From contig CAMHMZ010000003.1 of the NCBI GenBank assembly GCA_946186375.1, positions 86,905-150,904 on the forward strand: a DNA stretch of 64,000 bases, in the 5' to 3' direction. Each line of letters begins with the position of its first letter. The stretch's first letter is position 1. The notes beneath the pieces are model-generated. The model was not told the DNA's origin, did not search any database, and saw nothing but the letters and a program-made list of their open reading frames with translations. The DNA is from an uncultured Clostridia bacterium. GTDB taxonomy: Bacteria > Bacillota > Clostridia > Oscillospirales > Oscillospiraceae. Positions 33,642 to 41,574 of this stretch are shown here, piece by piece. Made by a program: the position numbers and the translations under genes.

Positions 33642-34064
33642 TCAGTCCGTCACAGGTCCTGTTTGTGTCCGCGGGGCGTCACCGCGCCGGTTCAGCTCCT
33701 TTTCGACCTTGTTGAGCGTGTCGAAAAAGCGCTGCGTGGCGACGGCCGGGCCCATCAGCGGCAGCCCGAACACGTTCCAGTCGAACATGTGCCGAAAGGA
33801 CGTGAGCTTTCCTTCGATGCCGAGCGAGAGCGCCTTCGCCTTCAGCTCCTCGGCGATGCGCGCCATCCAGACGAGGGTGTAGATAAAAAGCGTCGGGATC
33901 CCGAGCAGATAGGCGATATGGTAGCGCTGCGTGCGGCGGCCCAGGATCGCGTCCAGCTCGTCCTGCAGCCCGCAGCGCATATAGACGAGGAAGAAAAGCC
34001 CCGCTGTAAAAAAGTCGATAAAGCCCAGCAGAAAGCCGGGTCTGTCCGTATGCTTGAATGTCAT
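33642..34064 (-). CDS. DUF4234-like membrane protein
   Basis: 140 residues. Two membrane segments: about 12-28 (FIDFFTAGLFFLVYM) and about 50-68 (YLLGIPTLFIYTLVWMARI), followed by an amphipathic helix and a C-terminal segment with FDTLNKVEKELNRR. The pattern of a first helix ending LVYM, a loop, then YTLVW and a basic helix resembles DUF4234. Function unknown. GAGAGGGAACAGC precedes the ATG. Confidence 0.55.
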   Translation of the reverse strand: MTFKHTDRPGFLLGFIDFFTAGLFFLVYMRCGLQDELDAILGRRTQRYHIAYLLGIPTLFIYTLVWMARIAEELKAKALSLGIEGKLTSFRHMFDWNVFGLPLMGPAVATQRFFDTLNKVEKELNRRGDAPRTQTGPVTD

Positions 34065-34116
34065 GCTGTTCCCTCTCGCCTCCGCTCTGTCGAAGGTTCT
34101 GACATGAGTATAGCAC

Positions 34117-34228
34117 AGTTTGCCGAAATAGTCTTCAGAATTCAGTTCTCAGTTTTCAGAAAGAGAGACGGACGTTTCGCACAAGCTCTTCGTTTTCCTC
34201 ATTCCGAATTCCGAACTCCGCATTCCGA
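34117..34228. repeat. Composite intergenic repeat, copy g
   Basis: TTCAGTTCTCAGTTTTCAG, AAAGAGAGACGGACGTTTCG and CTCATTCCGAATTCCGAACT modules between the DUF4234-like gene and the methyltransferase. No gene. Confidence 0.6.
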
Positions 34229-34233
34229 ATTCA

Positions 34234-34998
34234 TCACTCACTCTGTCTGCGCGCGGCGACGATCGGCTGATAGAAGCCGGTCTCCTCCGGGAAGAGCCAG
34301 TCCGCCGTCCGGCAGCCCGCGGCGAGGAGCAGCTCCGTCAGCTCCGCCCGGCGCAGCGCCCGGTATTCACAGCGAAAGCTCGAGACGCCGAGCTGACCCT
34401 CGTCCTCGATCATGTACTGCGTCAGCGCGTAGCTATCGCCCGTCCAGTCCCAGGTCTGGAAGGAGACGCGCTGTCCCCGGTCGGTCTTGTGGATGTACGG
34501 CGGGGAGTAGGGCGGCTTTGTCTTGAGAAGGCTGTCATAGTCCCGGATGCTGGCGACGAAGAGCCCGCCGGGGCGAAGCCTTTCAACGATGCTCCCGACC
34601 GCCGCGGCCAGCTCCCCTTTTGTGAGCATGTGCGGCAGGGCGTTGTCCATGGCGATCACGAAGTCGAAGTGCTCCGAAAAGGTCTCGGACAGGGCGCGAA
34701 AATCCGCGCGCTCGAAGCGCAGGGCCGCGCCGCTCTCCGCCGCGCGCCTGCGCGCCTCACGGAGGGCGCCCTCGCTGAGATCCGAGGCCGTGACCTCGTA
34801 GCCGAGCGCGGCCAGGCCGATCGCCTGCGTGCCGATGCCGCAGGCGCAGTCGAGCACGCGCGCGCCGCGGTCAAAGCCGCAGCGCTGAAAGATCCCCTCG
34901 AGGATCCGCGCCTGCTCGCGCACCGCGCCCGGCCAGTCGAGGAACAGACTGTCGTACTGCGGCGCCAGCTCGTCATAAAAGCTCTGTGTGATGTCCAT
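34234..34998 (-). CDS. Class I SAM-dependent methyltransferase
   Basis: 254 residues. Motif I VLDCACGIGTQAIGLA (about 47-62), acidic residue after strand 2 (TASDLS), motif IV-like FDFVIAMDNALPHM, then LRPGGLFVASIRDYD. The DNALPHM stretch is typical of small-molecule methyltransferases of the Methyltransf_25 group. Substrate unknown. It starts 12 bp downstream of the U32-like gene, so they are likely cotranscribed. Confidence 0.85.
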   Translation of the reverse strand: MDITQSFYDELAPQYDSLFLDWPGAVREQARILEGIFQRCGFDRGARVLDCACGIGTQAIGLAALGYEVTASDLSEGALREARRRAAESGAALRFERADFRALSETFSEHFDFVIAMDNALPHMLTKGELAAAVGSIVERLRPGGLFVASIRDYDSLLKTKPPYSPPYIHKTDRGQRVSFQTWDWTGDSYALTQYMIEDEGQLGVSSFRCEYRALRRAELTELLLAAGCRTADWLFPEETGFYQPIVAARRQSE

Positions 34999-35010
34999 GG
35001 CGATCCCTCT

Positions 35011-35901
35011 TCAAAACAGATCCAGCGCGCTGTCGAGATAGATCTCCTCCCGCACGCGCAGCTGATACGCGGGCTTTGTGAGGTAGTAGAGCAGAAATTC
35101 CAGCACGACGGCGCTGCCGAGGCTGCGCCCCTCGAGCTTGAACTGGGAAAAGCCCCGCGGCAGATAGACCTTTTGAATGTCCCCGACGCCGATGAAGGCG
35201 GGGTTTTGCATCGCGTCGGAGAAGCGGTAGCCCCTCCCGGCCGTCGGGGAGGCGCAGACGTGTTCGGCGTCCTCGCCGAGACTTCTGCGGCTGACGGCCT
35301 CATAACAGGCCTTCCGCTCCGGGCAGTCGAAGCGGCAGCATTCGTTGCAGAGAAATTCGAGCTTCCCCTTCAGCGTCTCCGGCAGCGCGTCCAGCCGGTC
35401 AAAGGCCTTGTTCAGCCTGAAATCCGGCACGACGAAGCGAAAGTCCTCCCGCTTGAGCTCTTCGCGCAGCTGCCCGAAGTCCGTCAGCACCTTGGTGGTG
35501 GAGGAGACAAAGTAAAACCCGGGATAGCGCTTTTTGAGATAATCAAGCAGCAGATCCGAGGCGAGGATCACGCCGTTTTGCACCGTGCCACTCTTTTCAA
35601 ACATCGCGCATAGGGCGTTGCACTTCGCGTCGCTCAGATGCTCCGTGCGCAGCAGCGAATTGCTGAAGGTGAGCCGCGCGGAGACGCCGTATTCCCGCAG
35701 CAGCTCCGCCGCGTCCTCCGCCGCGTCCTCCCCGAAGCCGACGCGGCCGCCGCCCCAGAGGCAGTCCGCGGGCGCGCCGTAGACCGAGCCGATCTCGCAC
35801 CAGTCGTAAAACCAGTCCCGGTGCGAAAAGAACAGCGGAAAAAACAGGCGGTAGAGCTCGATGAATTCAAAGAGCCCCGGAAGATGATAGATGGCTTTCA
35901 T
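35011..35901 (-). CDS. Uncharacterised protein with a U32-like Cys cluster
   Basis: 296 residues. Segments such as GVSARLTFSNSLL, VQNGVILASDLLLDYLKKRYPGFYFVSSTTKV and FRFVVPDFRLNKAFD resemble the alternating strands of a TIM barrel. The cluster CNECCRFDCPERKACYEAV recalls the Fe-S cysteines of peptidase U32/UbiU-UbiV-like proteins. The rest has no clear match for me. Cotranscribed with a methyltransferase. A weak ribosome site precedes the ATG. A redox or oxygen-independent hydroxylation role would be speculation. Confidence 0.5.
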   Translation of the reverse strand: MKAIYHLPGLFEFIELYRLFFPLFFSHRDWFYDWCEIGSVYGAPADCLWGGGRVGFGEDAAEDAAELLREYGVSARLTFSNSLLRTEHLSDAKCNALCAMFEKSGTVQNGVILASDLLLDYLKKRYPGFYFVSSTTKVLTDFGQLREELKREDFRFVVPDFRLNKAFDRLDALPETLKGKLEFLCNECCRFDCPERKACYEAVSRRSLGEDAEHVCASPTAGRGYRFSDAMQNPAFIGVGDIQKVYLPRGFSQFKLEGRSLGSAVVLEFLLYYLTKPAYQLRVREEIYLDSALDLF

Positions 35902-35929
35902 ACGTTTTGTTAGTTTTCATAAAAGAGAA

Positions 35930-36040
35930 AAAAGTTTTTAGTTTTCAGTTTTCAGTTTTTAGGAGAACGACAAATTGGAGTTTAGTGTCGAATTTGGAAT
36001 GAAGGAAACGAAGGACAGCGCGAGGAAATTGACGTCCACG
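35930..36040. repeat. Composite intergenic repeat, copy h (left part)
   Basis: AGTTTTTAGTTTTCAGTTTT, GGAGAACGACAAATTGGAGT and AACGAAGGACAGCGCGAGG modules; the last matches the block at about 10950. It leads directly into the GGGGCGG repeat copy 2. Confidence 0.65.
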
Positions 36041-36137
36041 TCGTAGGGGCGGCTATCAGCCGCCCACCAAGCCCGTACCATGTCCGCGGGCGGCTGATAG
36101 CGACGCGAAGCTAGTCCTTTAGGGCCGCCCCTACGGC
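36041..36137. repeat. Palindromic GGGGCGG repeat, copy 2
   Basis: Reverse complement of 29640-29735 with few differences, including AGCTAGTCCTTTAGGGCC. Both copies end in GTAGGGGCGG / CCGCCCCTAC. Confidence 0.8.
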
Positions 36138-36193
36138 ATCCTTTCAAACGCAGCGCTAAACTTCCGTTTATCTCTCTGAAAACTGAAAACTGC

Positions 36194-37357
36194 TCAGTCG
36201 ATATACCACAGGTCGTCGGTGTCGTAGGAGTCGGGGAGCTGGATCCAGTTGCCGAAGGATTCCTCGATCCACCAGCCGTCCTCGTCATGCTCCATCCAGC
36301 CGTAATCGCCGAAATCGGAGGAGATGCCCTCGAACCAGTACTGCCAGACGCCGGGCTCGACGTCGGTGTTATACCAGAGCCAGCAGTCGCTCGTCTCGTC
36401 ATAGTAGCTGTCCTCGGCCGCGTCGTACACAAGCAGCCTGTCCGCCCGCAGCGGGTCCGTGACCAGGTGATAGCTGCCGTCGGATTGCTTTTCGAGATGC
36501 AGCGTGTCCGCCTGCGGCGCAGCCGGCTCGTCGAGCTGCGTCACCTCCATGGCAGGCTCGGCATAGGTGAGCTCGTGCTGCTGCCCGCGGAGCACGCTCC
36601 GGGCCGTCTGGAAGATGATCAGCACGACCGCGGCCGTGATCACGAGAAAGAGGGCCGGGCTGCGCTTTTTCTTCGTCCCTCCGAAGGCCTTTTCCAGCGA
36701 GGCCTCGGAGTCGTAGGTATGCGTGTTCTCCGCACCCTGCCCGGCGATCTCGTCCAGCTCGCTCTGGATCTCCATCGTGGCCCCGCAGTTGGGGCACTGC
36801 ATGCTCTGGCCGGAGCCGGCGCTGTTCTGGAGGTTCATGACGGTCTTGTAGTCGCAGTAGGGGCAGTGGCAGACGACGTTCTCGTAGCGGCCGTTCTTCT
36901 GAAAGGCCACGCTGTCATAGAACTTGCCGTTTTCGTCGTAATAGCCCTTCTCGTAGCGTGTGCCGGAGGCAGAGTCCGTCCAGGACTCGGGATAATAGAC
37001 ATAGTCGTGACGGCGGCCGTAATAATAGGTCGGGCGCAGGGTCTGGCTGAGCAGAAAACCGACGGGCTGATTGATGCGCGGCCGACGGGCAGGCTGCGGC
37101 GCGGGCCGGGACGACGAGCTGCTCTGCGAGCGGCCTGTCTGGCGGAAAAAGGATCCGCTTCCGCTGCGGGAGGAGCTGCTGTGGCTGGAGGAGGAATGGC
37201 GGCTCGGCCCGCTGCCGGAGCGGCTCGAGGAATACGACGAGCGGCTGGAGCTCGACGAGGAGCGGGAGCTTGAGGAGCGCGAGGAGCTTGACGAAGAACG
37301 GGAGCTCGACGAGCGCGAGGAGCTCGAATGAGAACTGGAGCTGTGATGACTGGGCAT
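36194..37357 (-). CDS. Ser/Arg-rich, zinc-ribbon membrane protein
   Basis: 387 residues. The first ~95 are extreme low complexity: runs of Ser broken by Arg, His and Gly. Then a Tyr-rich segment (RPTYYYGRRHDYVYYPESWTD), a zinc-ribbon-like pair CHCPYCDYKT ... QCPNCGATME (about 160-195), a membrane segment (about 232-250, PALFLVITAAVVLIIF) and an acidic, Trp/Tyr-rich C-terminal domain. No family recognised as a whole. The GGAGGC before the ATG is clear, so the Ser-rich start is probably translated. Function unknown. Confidence 0.6.
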   Translation of the reverse strand: MPSHHSSSSHSSSSRSSSSRSSSSSSRSSSSRSSSSSSRSSYSSSRSGSGPSRHSSSSHSSSSRSGSGSFFRQTGRSQSSSSSRPAPQPARRPRINQPVGFLLSQTLRPTYYYGRRHDYVYYPESWTDSASGTRYEKGYYDENGKFYDSVAFQKNGRYENVVCHCPYCDYKTVMNLQNSAGSGQSMQCPNCGATMEIQSELDEIAGQGAENTHTYDSEASLEKAFGGTKKKRSPALFLVITAAVVLIIFQTARSVLRGQQHELTYAEPAMEVTQLDEPAAPQADTLHLEKQSDGSYHLVTDPLRADRLLVYDAAEDSYYDETSDCWLWYNTDVEPGVWQYWFEGISSDFGDYGWMEHDEDGWWIEESFGNWIQLPDSYDTDDLWYID

Positions 37358-37553
37358 GGAAGAAGCCTCCTTTTTTCTGCTGAGCGCTTATCGCAAATAG
37401 TTTTTCTTCCGTTTCCCGCGAGGCTTGGCCGGCCGCGGCGGGATCATCTTTCATACCGCGCGGAGCGTCTGCCCCGCCCTTGGCTGCAGCATCCCGATCT
37501 GATTATACCCTATGCGTTCCCGGCCGTAAAGAGCCTGTCGCCCTCCGGAAGGA

Positions 37554-37580
37554 AAAAACCGCCCCGCAGGGCGGTTTTTC
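37554..37580 (-). terminator. Terminator of the radical SAM/MoxR operon
   Basis: AAAAACCGCC pairs with GGCGGTTTTT over CCGCA-type loop. It is the first terminator downstream of the radical SAM gene on the minus strand, with the 159-bp element in between. Confidence 0.75.
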
Positions 37581-37594
37581 TTTCTGAAAACTGA

Positions 37595-37753
37595 GTAAAC
37601 GCTGATCAAATCGCCTGCGGCGCCTCCCGGAAAATTTGCGCCCTGATTTCGTCACTTTTTCTTGAAATACACAAAGTATTCCTGCAAAAAAGTGCCATCA
37701 TCAGAACACAAATTTTCTCGGGATCCGCTCTTGCCGATTTAATCATCGTTTAC
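37595..37753. mobile_element. 159-bp MITE-like element, copy 1
   Basis: Ends GTAAACG / CGTTTAC, flanked by CTGA direct repeats (37591-37594 and 37754-37757), inserted into a CTGAAAACTGA intergenic repeat. The complete 159 bp equals the reverse complement of 59085-59243 with no mismatch. It folds as one long imperfect hairpin with apex AATACACAAAGTATT. No ORF. Confidence 0.88.
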
Positions 37754-37774
37754 CTGAAAACTGACTTCTGAAAA

Positions 37775-38878
37775 CTATTTCCCGGCGAGCAGGGCTTCGA
37801 CCTGGGCGCGCTTTTCGTAGAGGACGCAGCCGCCCTCGTGATCGTCCAGGAGGATATCGCCGCTGCGCAGGGCCGTGAAGAGCGGCGAGTGCATGGCCTC
37901 GCGCAGAGAGATGCTGCGGATATTCACATCGGAATAGGGCGAGAAGGGGCAGGGCTCCGCACCGCCGTGGGAATTGATGTGGAAGAAGCCGCGCCCGGCC
38001 GCCACGCAGCCGCCGGATTCCTTTTCGTCCCCGGGGAAGGAGATATACACCATTTCCGGGTGCTCCTCGCGCAGCCGCGCGATCTCCGCGCGCAAAAACT
38101 CGCGCTCTTCATCGCCGGGAGCCAGCTCCTTCGCCTCCTCCGTGACGGGCACGAACTCCACGAAGATCACGAGCCTGCAGCCCCGGTCGGAGAGCTTTTT
38201 CAAAAAGGCCTCGGAGGAGACCTCGCGCAGGTTCTCCGTCGTCACAGTGACGGAGGCGCCGAAGAGCAGACCGCGCCGGTGGAATTCGTCCATATTGGCG
38301 ATCAGCCTGTCATAGACGCCCCGGCCGCGCCGCGCGTCGGTGGCCTCCCGCTCCCCCTCGATGCTCATGACGGGGACGAGGTTGCGGCAGCGGTCGAAGA
38401 TCTCAAAATAGCGCTTGTCGATAAAGGTGCCGTTCGTGAGGATGGGAAAGAGGATGTTCGGCTTTTTCCCGGCCGCTTCGATGACGCCGCGGCGCAGCAG
38501 CGGCTCGCCGCCCGCGAGGAGGATGAAGCTGATGCCCATGTCATCGGCCTCGTCAAAGACGCGCAGCCATTCCTCGTCACTGAGCTGCTGCACGGGTTCA
38601 CTGTCGACGGTGGCCTTGTTGCAGCGCGAATAGCAGCCCGCGCAGTGCAGGTTGCAGGCGCTGGTGATGCTGGCGATCAGATAGCTGGGGATGTGTTCGC
38701 CCGCGTCCTCCGCCTCGCGGCGCTTCTTCGAGGCGGCGCGGCTGGCCGCGGCAAATTTCAGCAGGAAGGCGCTCTCCCGCGGGTCCCTGAGCGTCGCCTT
38801 CAGCGCGTCTGCGACGACCTGCTCCACGCCCTTTGTCAGATAGGCCTGCAGGTCAAAAGCCTCTTTGTTCTCGATCAT
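37775..38878 (-). CDS. Radical SAM protein
   Basis: 367 residues. Radical SAM cluster CNLHCAGC (CxxxCxxC) at about 76-83, GGEPLLR motif at about 123, and a C-terminal segment with additional cysteines (ESGGCVAAGRGFFHINSHGGAEPCPFSPYSDVNI...GGCVLY) of the SPASM/Twitch kind. Such enzymes often modify peptides or maturate partner proteins. AAAGGAGGAACG precedes the ATG. It is the last gene of the YdeI-VWA-MoxR-DUF6273 operon, 60 bp after DUF6273. No short precursor peptide is obvious in that 60 bp. Confidence 0.82.
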   Translation of the reverse strand: MIENKEAFDLQAYLTKGVEQVVADALKATLRDPRESAFLLKFAAASRAASKKRREAEDAGEHIPSYLIASITSACNLHCAGCYSRCNKATVDSEPVQQLSDEEWLRVFDEADDMGISFILLAGGEPLLRRGVIEAAGKKPNILFPILTNGTFIDKRYFEIFDRCRNLVPVMSIEGEREATDARRGRGVYDRLIANMDEFHRRGLLFGASVTVTTENLREVSSEAFLKKLSDRGCRLVIFVEFVPVTEEAKELAPGDEEREFLRAEIARLREEHPEMVYISFPGDEKESGGCVAAGRGFFHINSHGGAEPCPFSPYSDVNIRSISLREAMHSPLFTALRSGDILLDDHEGGCVLYEKRAQVEALLAGK

Positions 38879-38938
38879 GCTTCGTTCCTCCTTTGGTCCG
38901 GTGCGGATGCGCTTTCGTGCCCGCGGGTCTGCCGCTGT

Positions 38939-40096
38939 TCATTCTGATACCCGGACCCACATGGCCGGGCGCACGGCATAGTCGTCCGTATCCACAAAGC
39001 TGCCGATGCGCATGAGGGCCCCGTCCGGCGTGACCGCGGAGGCAAAGCTGTTGTCAAAGCCCGGCGTGCGCAGCCACCACCAGCTTTTGAGGGCGCGCGC
39101 CCCGTCGTCCGGGAGCGCCGAAGCCTCCTCCGCGCTCAGAAGGAACAGACGATCCTCCGTCTGCGGCCCGCCGGGCGTGCCGAAGTTGTGGTTATCCGGC
39201 GTCGTGACGGCGGTGGGCAGGATGCGCTCGCGCTGCGCGGGGCTGAAGCTGAGCGGCAGAAAGACCGTGTTGAGCCAGCGGCGCAGCGCGCAGCTTTCCC
39301 AGCTGACGTCCTGGAGCTCCTTATGATAGGGCAGCACGGCGACGGCGCTTTCGCACAGGACAAGCGCGCGGCCCGCCTCGCGGCGCAGCACCCGCCAGCG
39401 CAGCGGCCTTTCGGCACTGCCGCGCTTTTGCATGGCGCAGCCGAGCGTGATCGTCTCCCCCTCGTCCGTAAACGCGCCCGTTTCCCCGGCAAAGACGCGG
39501 CTCACGCGCGGCAGGGGCTCGAGCGCGAAGAAGGCCGCGGCGTCCGCTCCGACGACGATCTTGCCGCCGATGGACGCCGGGATCTCGAAGCTCCGCTGCG
39601 GGACCCGGACGCCGCAGACGCACACGCCTTCTCTGACGTAGCGCAGACGGTAGAGCCTGCGCAGTTCTTTTTCGTTCGGCTCGGCCAGGCCGAGCTCCAG
39701 ATCGAGCTGCCGCTGCTCGAGCGCCGTGAACTCCGACGGGCTGTAGTGCTTGCGCCGGTAGTCCAGCAGCAGCGCCGCGGCCTCGGGGCTCTGGCAGCTC
39801 TCCGCAAAGCGAAAAAGCTCTGTGAAGCGCTCCGGCTCCAGCCGCCGCTGCGGCAGCAGAAAACGGAGCGCGTCGAGCCTGTCCGTGCGCACTGCCTCGC
39901 GCAGCAGCTCGTCGCGCCGCCGGGACAGCGTACGCGCGGGAAGCTCCCCCGCCGCCGCCCTTTCGAGCAGGGCCGGGAGCACGGCGGCGGGATCCTTTTC
40001 CTCCAGCTCGTCCTCGCTGACAAAGCAGCACTGGTTCACCATCCCCCCGCCGATGGGCAGATAAAACTGCACGGGGATCTCTTTCTTTTTGCTCAT
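38939..40096 (-). CDS. DUF6273 domain protein
   Basis: 385 residues. The N-terminal ~160 is helical and Leu/Arg/Glu-rich (repeats of RRDELLREAVRTDRLDALRFLLPQ type, resembling ankyrin-like turns). The C-terminal half matches DUF6273: LRWRVLRREAGRALVLCESAVAVLPYH, SWESCALRRWLNTVFLPLSFSPAQRERILPT and a closing LRTPGFDNSFASAVTPDG. DUF6273 is a formylglycine-sulfatase-fold-like domain of unknown activity in my knowledge. It overlaps the MoxR gene by 4 bp, so it is a likely partner or substrate of that module. Confidence 0.7.
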   Translation of the reverse strand: MSKKKEIPVQFYLPIGGGMVNQCCFVSEDELEEKDPAAVLPALLERAAAGELPARTLSRRRDELLREAVRTDRLDALRFLLPQRRLEPERFTELFRFAESCQSPEAAALLLDYRRKHYSPSEFTALEQRQLDLELGLAEPNEKELRRLYRLRYVREGVCVCGVRVPQRSFEIPASIGGKIVVGADAAAFFALEPLPRVSRVFAGETGAFTDEGETITLGCAMQKRGSAERPLRWRVLRREAGRALVLCESAVAVLPYHKELQDVSWESCALRRWLNTVFLPLSFSPAQRERILPTAVTTPDNHNFGTPGGPQTEDRLFLLSAEEASALPDDGARALKSWWWLRTPGFDNSFASAVTPDGALMRIGSFVDTDDYAVRPAMWVRVSE

Positions 40097-41574
40097 AGCT
40101 CTTCTTCGAGCGCGTCGAGCTCGCGCAGGATGGTCTGCTGCCGCTCATGGAGGAGCAGCGCCTCGTTGTGGCGGTAATAGCCCTCGCTTCCGTAGCGGGC
40201 GATGAAATGGGCGCTGTGGCTGTCGGCCGTGAGCTCTGTGACCAGGATCAGCAGCTCCCGCCCCTCACCGAAGGCCCGCTCGCAGAAGGCAAAGCTGTTC
40301 TCCAGCGCCTGCCCGGCCTCGCGGGCGGCCTCGGCCACGGCGGCGCGCCGCTCGGTGAGAAGCGCGCGCAAAAGCTCCGGGAGCTCTTCTCCGGCGGAGA
40401 GAGCGTCCTGGGTCCGCTCCAGCGCGGCGATCGTGCGCCGCCGGATCTGCTGTTCGCTGCGGGAGAGCTTTCCGGCCTGCCTGGCGGCGGCGAGCGCCTC
40501 CTTCTTTTCCCCGATCAGCGCGGCGAGCCCCTTTTCCGGCTCCTCGCGCAGCTCCTTGGCGGCATTGATCAGGCTCTCGTTGACCTTCTCGTCCGTCTCG
40601 ATCGCGGCGAATTTTTCCTCCAGCCCCGAGAGCAGCAGGCCCAGCAGGCTCAGCTTTTCGTCGAATTTCGCCGCGCGTGCGCGCAGCAGGATCTCCTCCT
40701 CGGCTTTCCCGGCGAAGATGCGGTCGACCTGATAGTCCGACTGATATTTGCGGAAGAGATCGTAATAGAGCGCAAAGCCCTTGGCGACCTCCTTGTTCTG
40801 CAGATACTGGATGACGAGCTCGGCGTCGACGGGAAGGCCGTTTTTCTCATAGAGCCGCAGCATGTCGCTTAAGTCAGACCAGCCGCGGGCCGTGACGAAG
40901 GTCTTGCCGTCCACGCTGCTCTCCACGCGGTAGAAATCGCTCTCCTTGATATCGAGATACGAGCGGATGGCCGGGTGCACCATGGTCTCGGCGGCGTACT
41001 CCTTCCAGGCCTTGTAGTCCGGCTCGATGTCGATGCGCTTGAGCCGGTCCCAGGTCACGATGTCGAACTCGCGCACGGAGTTGTTGTACTCGGGCGGGTT
41101 GCCCGCCGTGACCACGATCCAGCCGTCCGGCACATGGTGGCGGCCGAAGATCTTGAACTGCAGAAACTGCAGCATGGCCGGGGCCAGGGTCTCGCTGACG
41201 CAGTTGATCTCGTCGAGAAAGAGGATGCCCTCCCGCACGCCGGTCTCCTCCATCAGATCGTATACCGAGGCGATGATCTCGCTCATCGTGTACTCCGACA
41301 CGCTGTATGCTTTGCCGCCATAGGTCTTCGTGGCGATAAAGGGCAGGCCGATGGCGCTCTGGCGCGTGTGGTGAGTCATGGAATAGCTCACGAGCCCCAC
41401 GCCGAGCTCCTGCGCGATCTGCTGCATGATGGCGGTCTTGCCGATGCCCGGAGGGCCCATGAGGAAGATGGGCCTCTGCCGCTCGAGCGGGATCTCGTAT
41501 TCTCCGAACTCGTCCTTGGAAAAATAGGCGGTCATGGCGTTTTTGACCTGGAGCTTTGCCTCTTTGATGTTCAT
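40093..41574 (-). CDS. MoxR-type AAA+ ATPase
   Basis: 493 residues. Walker A GPPGIGKT (40-47), Walker B ILFLDEIN (117-124), sensor 1 VVTAGNPPEYN, and the MoxR-specific SMTHHTRQSAIGLPFI segment. The C-terminal ~190 residues are a charged coiled-coil-like extension (KEALAAARQAGKL...). MoxR ATPases remodel or activate partner proteins with VWA domains. It overlaps the VWA-like gene before it and DUF6273 after it, each by 4 bp. Confidence 0.88.
   Translation of the reverse strand: MNIKEAKLQVKNAMTAYFSKDEFGEYEIPLERQRPIFLMGPPGIGKTAIMQQIAQELGVGLVSYSMTHHTRQSAIGLPFIATKTYGGKAYSVSEYTMSEIIASVYDLMEETGVREGILFLDEINCVSETLAPAMLQFLQFKIFGRHHVPDGWIVVTAGNPPEYNNSVREFDIVTWDRLKRIDIEPDYKAWKEYAAETMVHPAIRSYLDIKESDFYRVESSVDGKTFVTARGWSDLSDMLRLYEKNGLPVDAELVIQYLQNKEVAKGFALYYDLFRKYQSDYQVDRIFAGKAEEEILLRARAAKFDEKLSLLGLLLSGLEEKFAAIETDEKVNESLINAAKELREEPEKGLAALIGEKKEALAAARQAGKLSRSEQQIRRRTIAALERTQDALSAGEELPELLRALLTERRAAVAEAAREAGQALENSFAFCERAFGEGRELLILVTELTADSHSAHFIARYGSEGYYRHNEALLLHERQQTILRELDALEEEL

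Noticed and set aside
37591-37757. CRISPR-like array at the repeat near 37.6 kb
   Set aside because: A single palindromic 159-bp element with target duplications, no repeat-spacer periodicity. No CRISPR array or cas gene was seen anywhere in the window.
38878-38939. Short precursor peptide for the radical SAM enzyme
   Set aside because: The 60-bp gap and the adjacent gene ends show no Cys- or Gly-rich leader-like ORF with a ribosome site.
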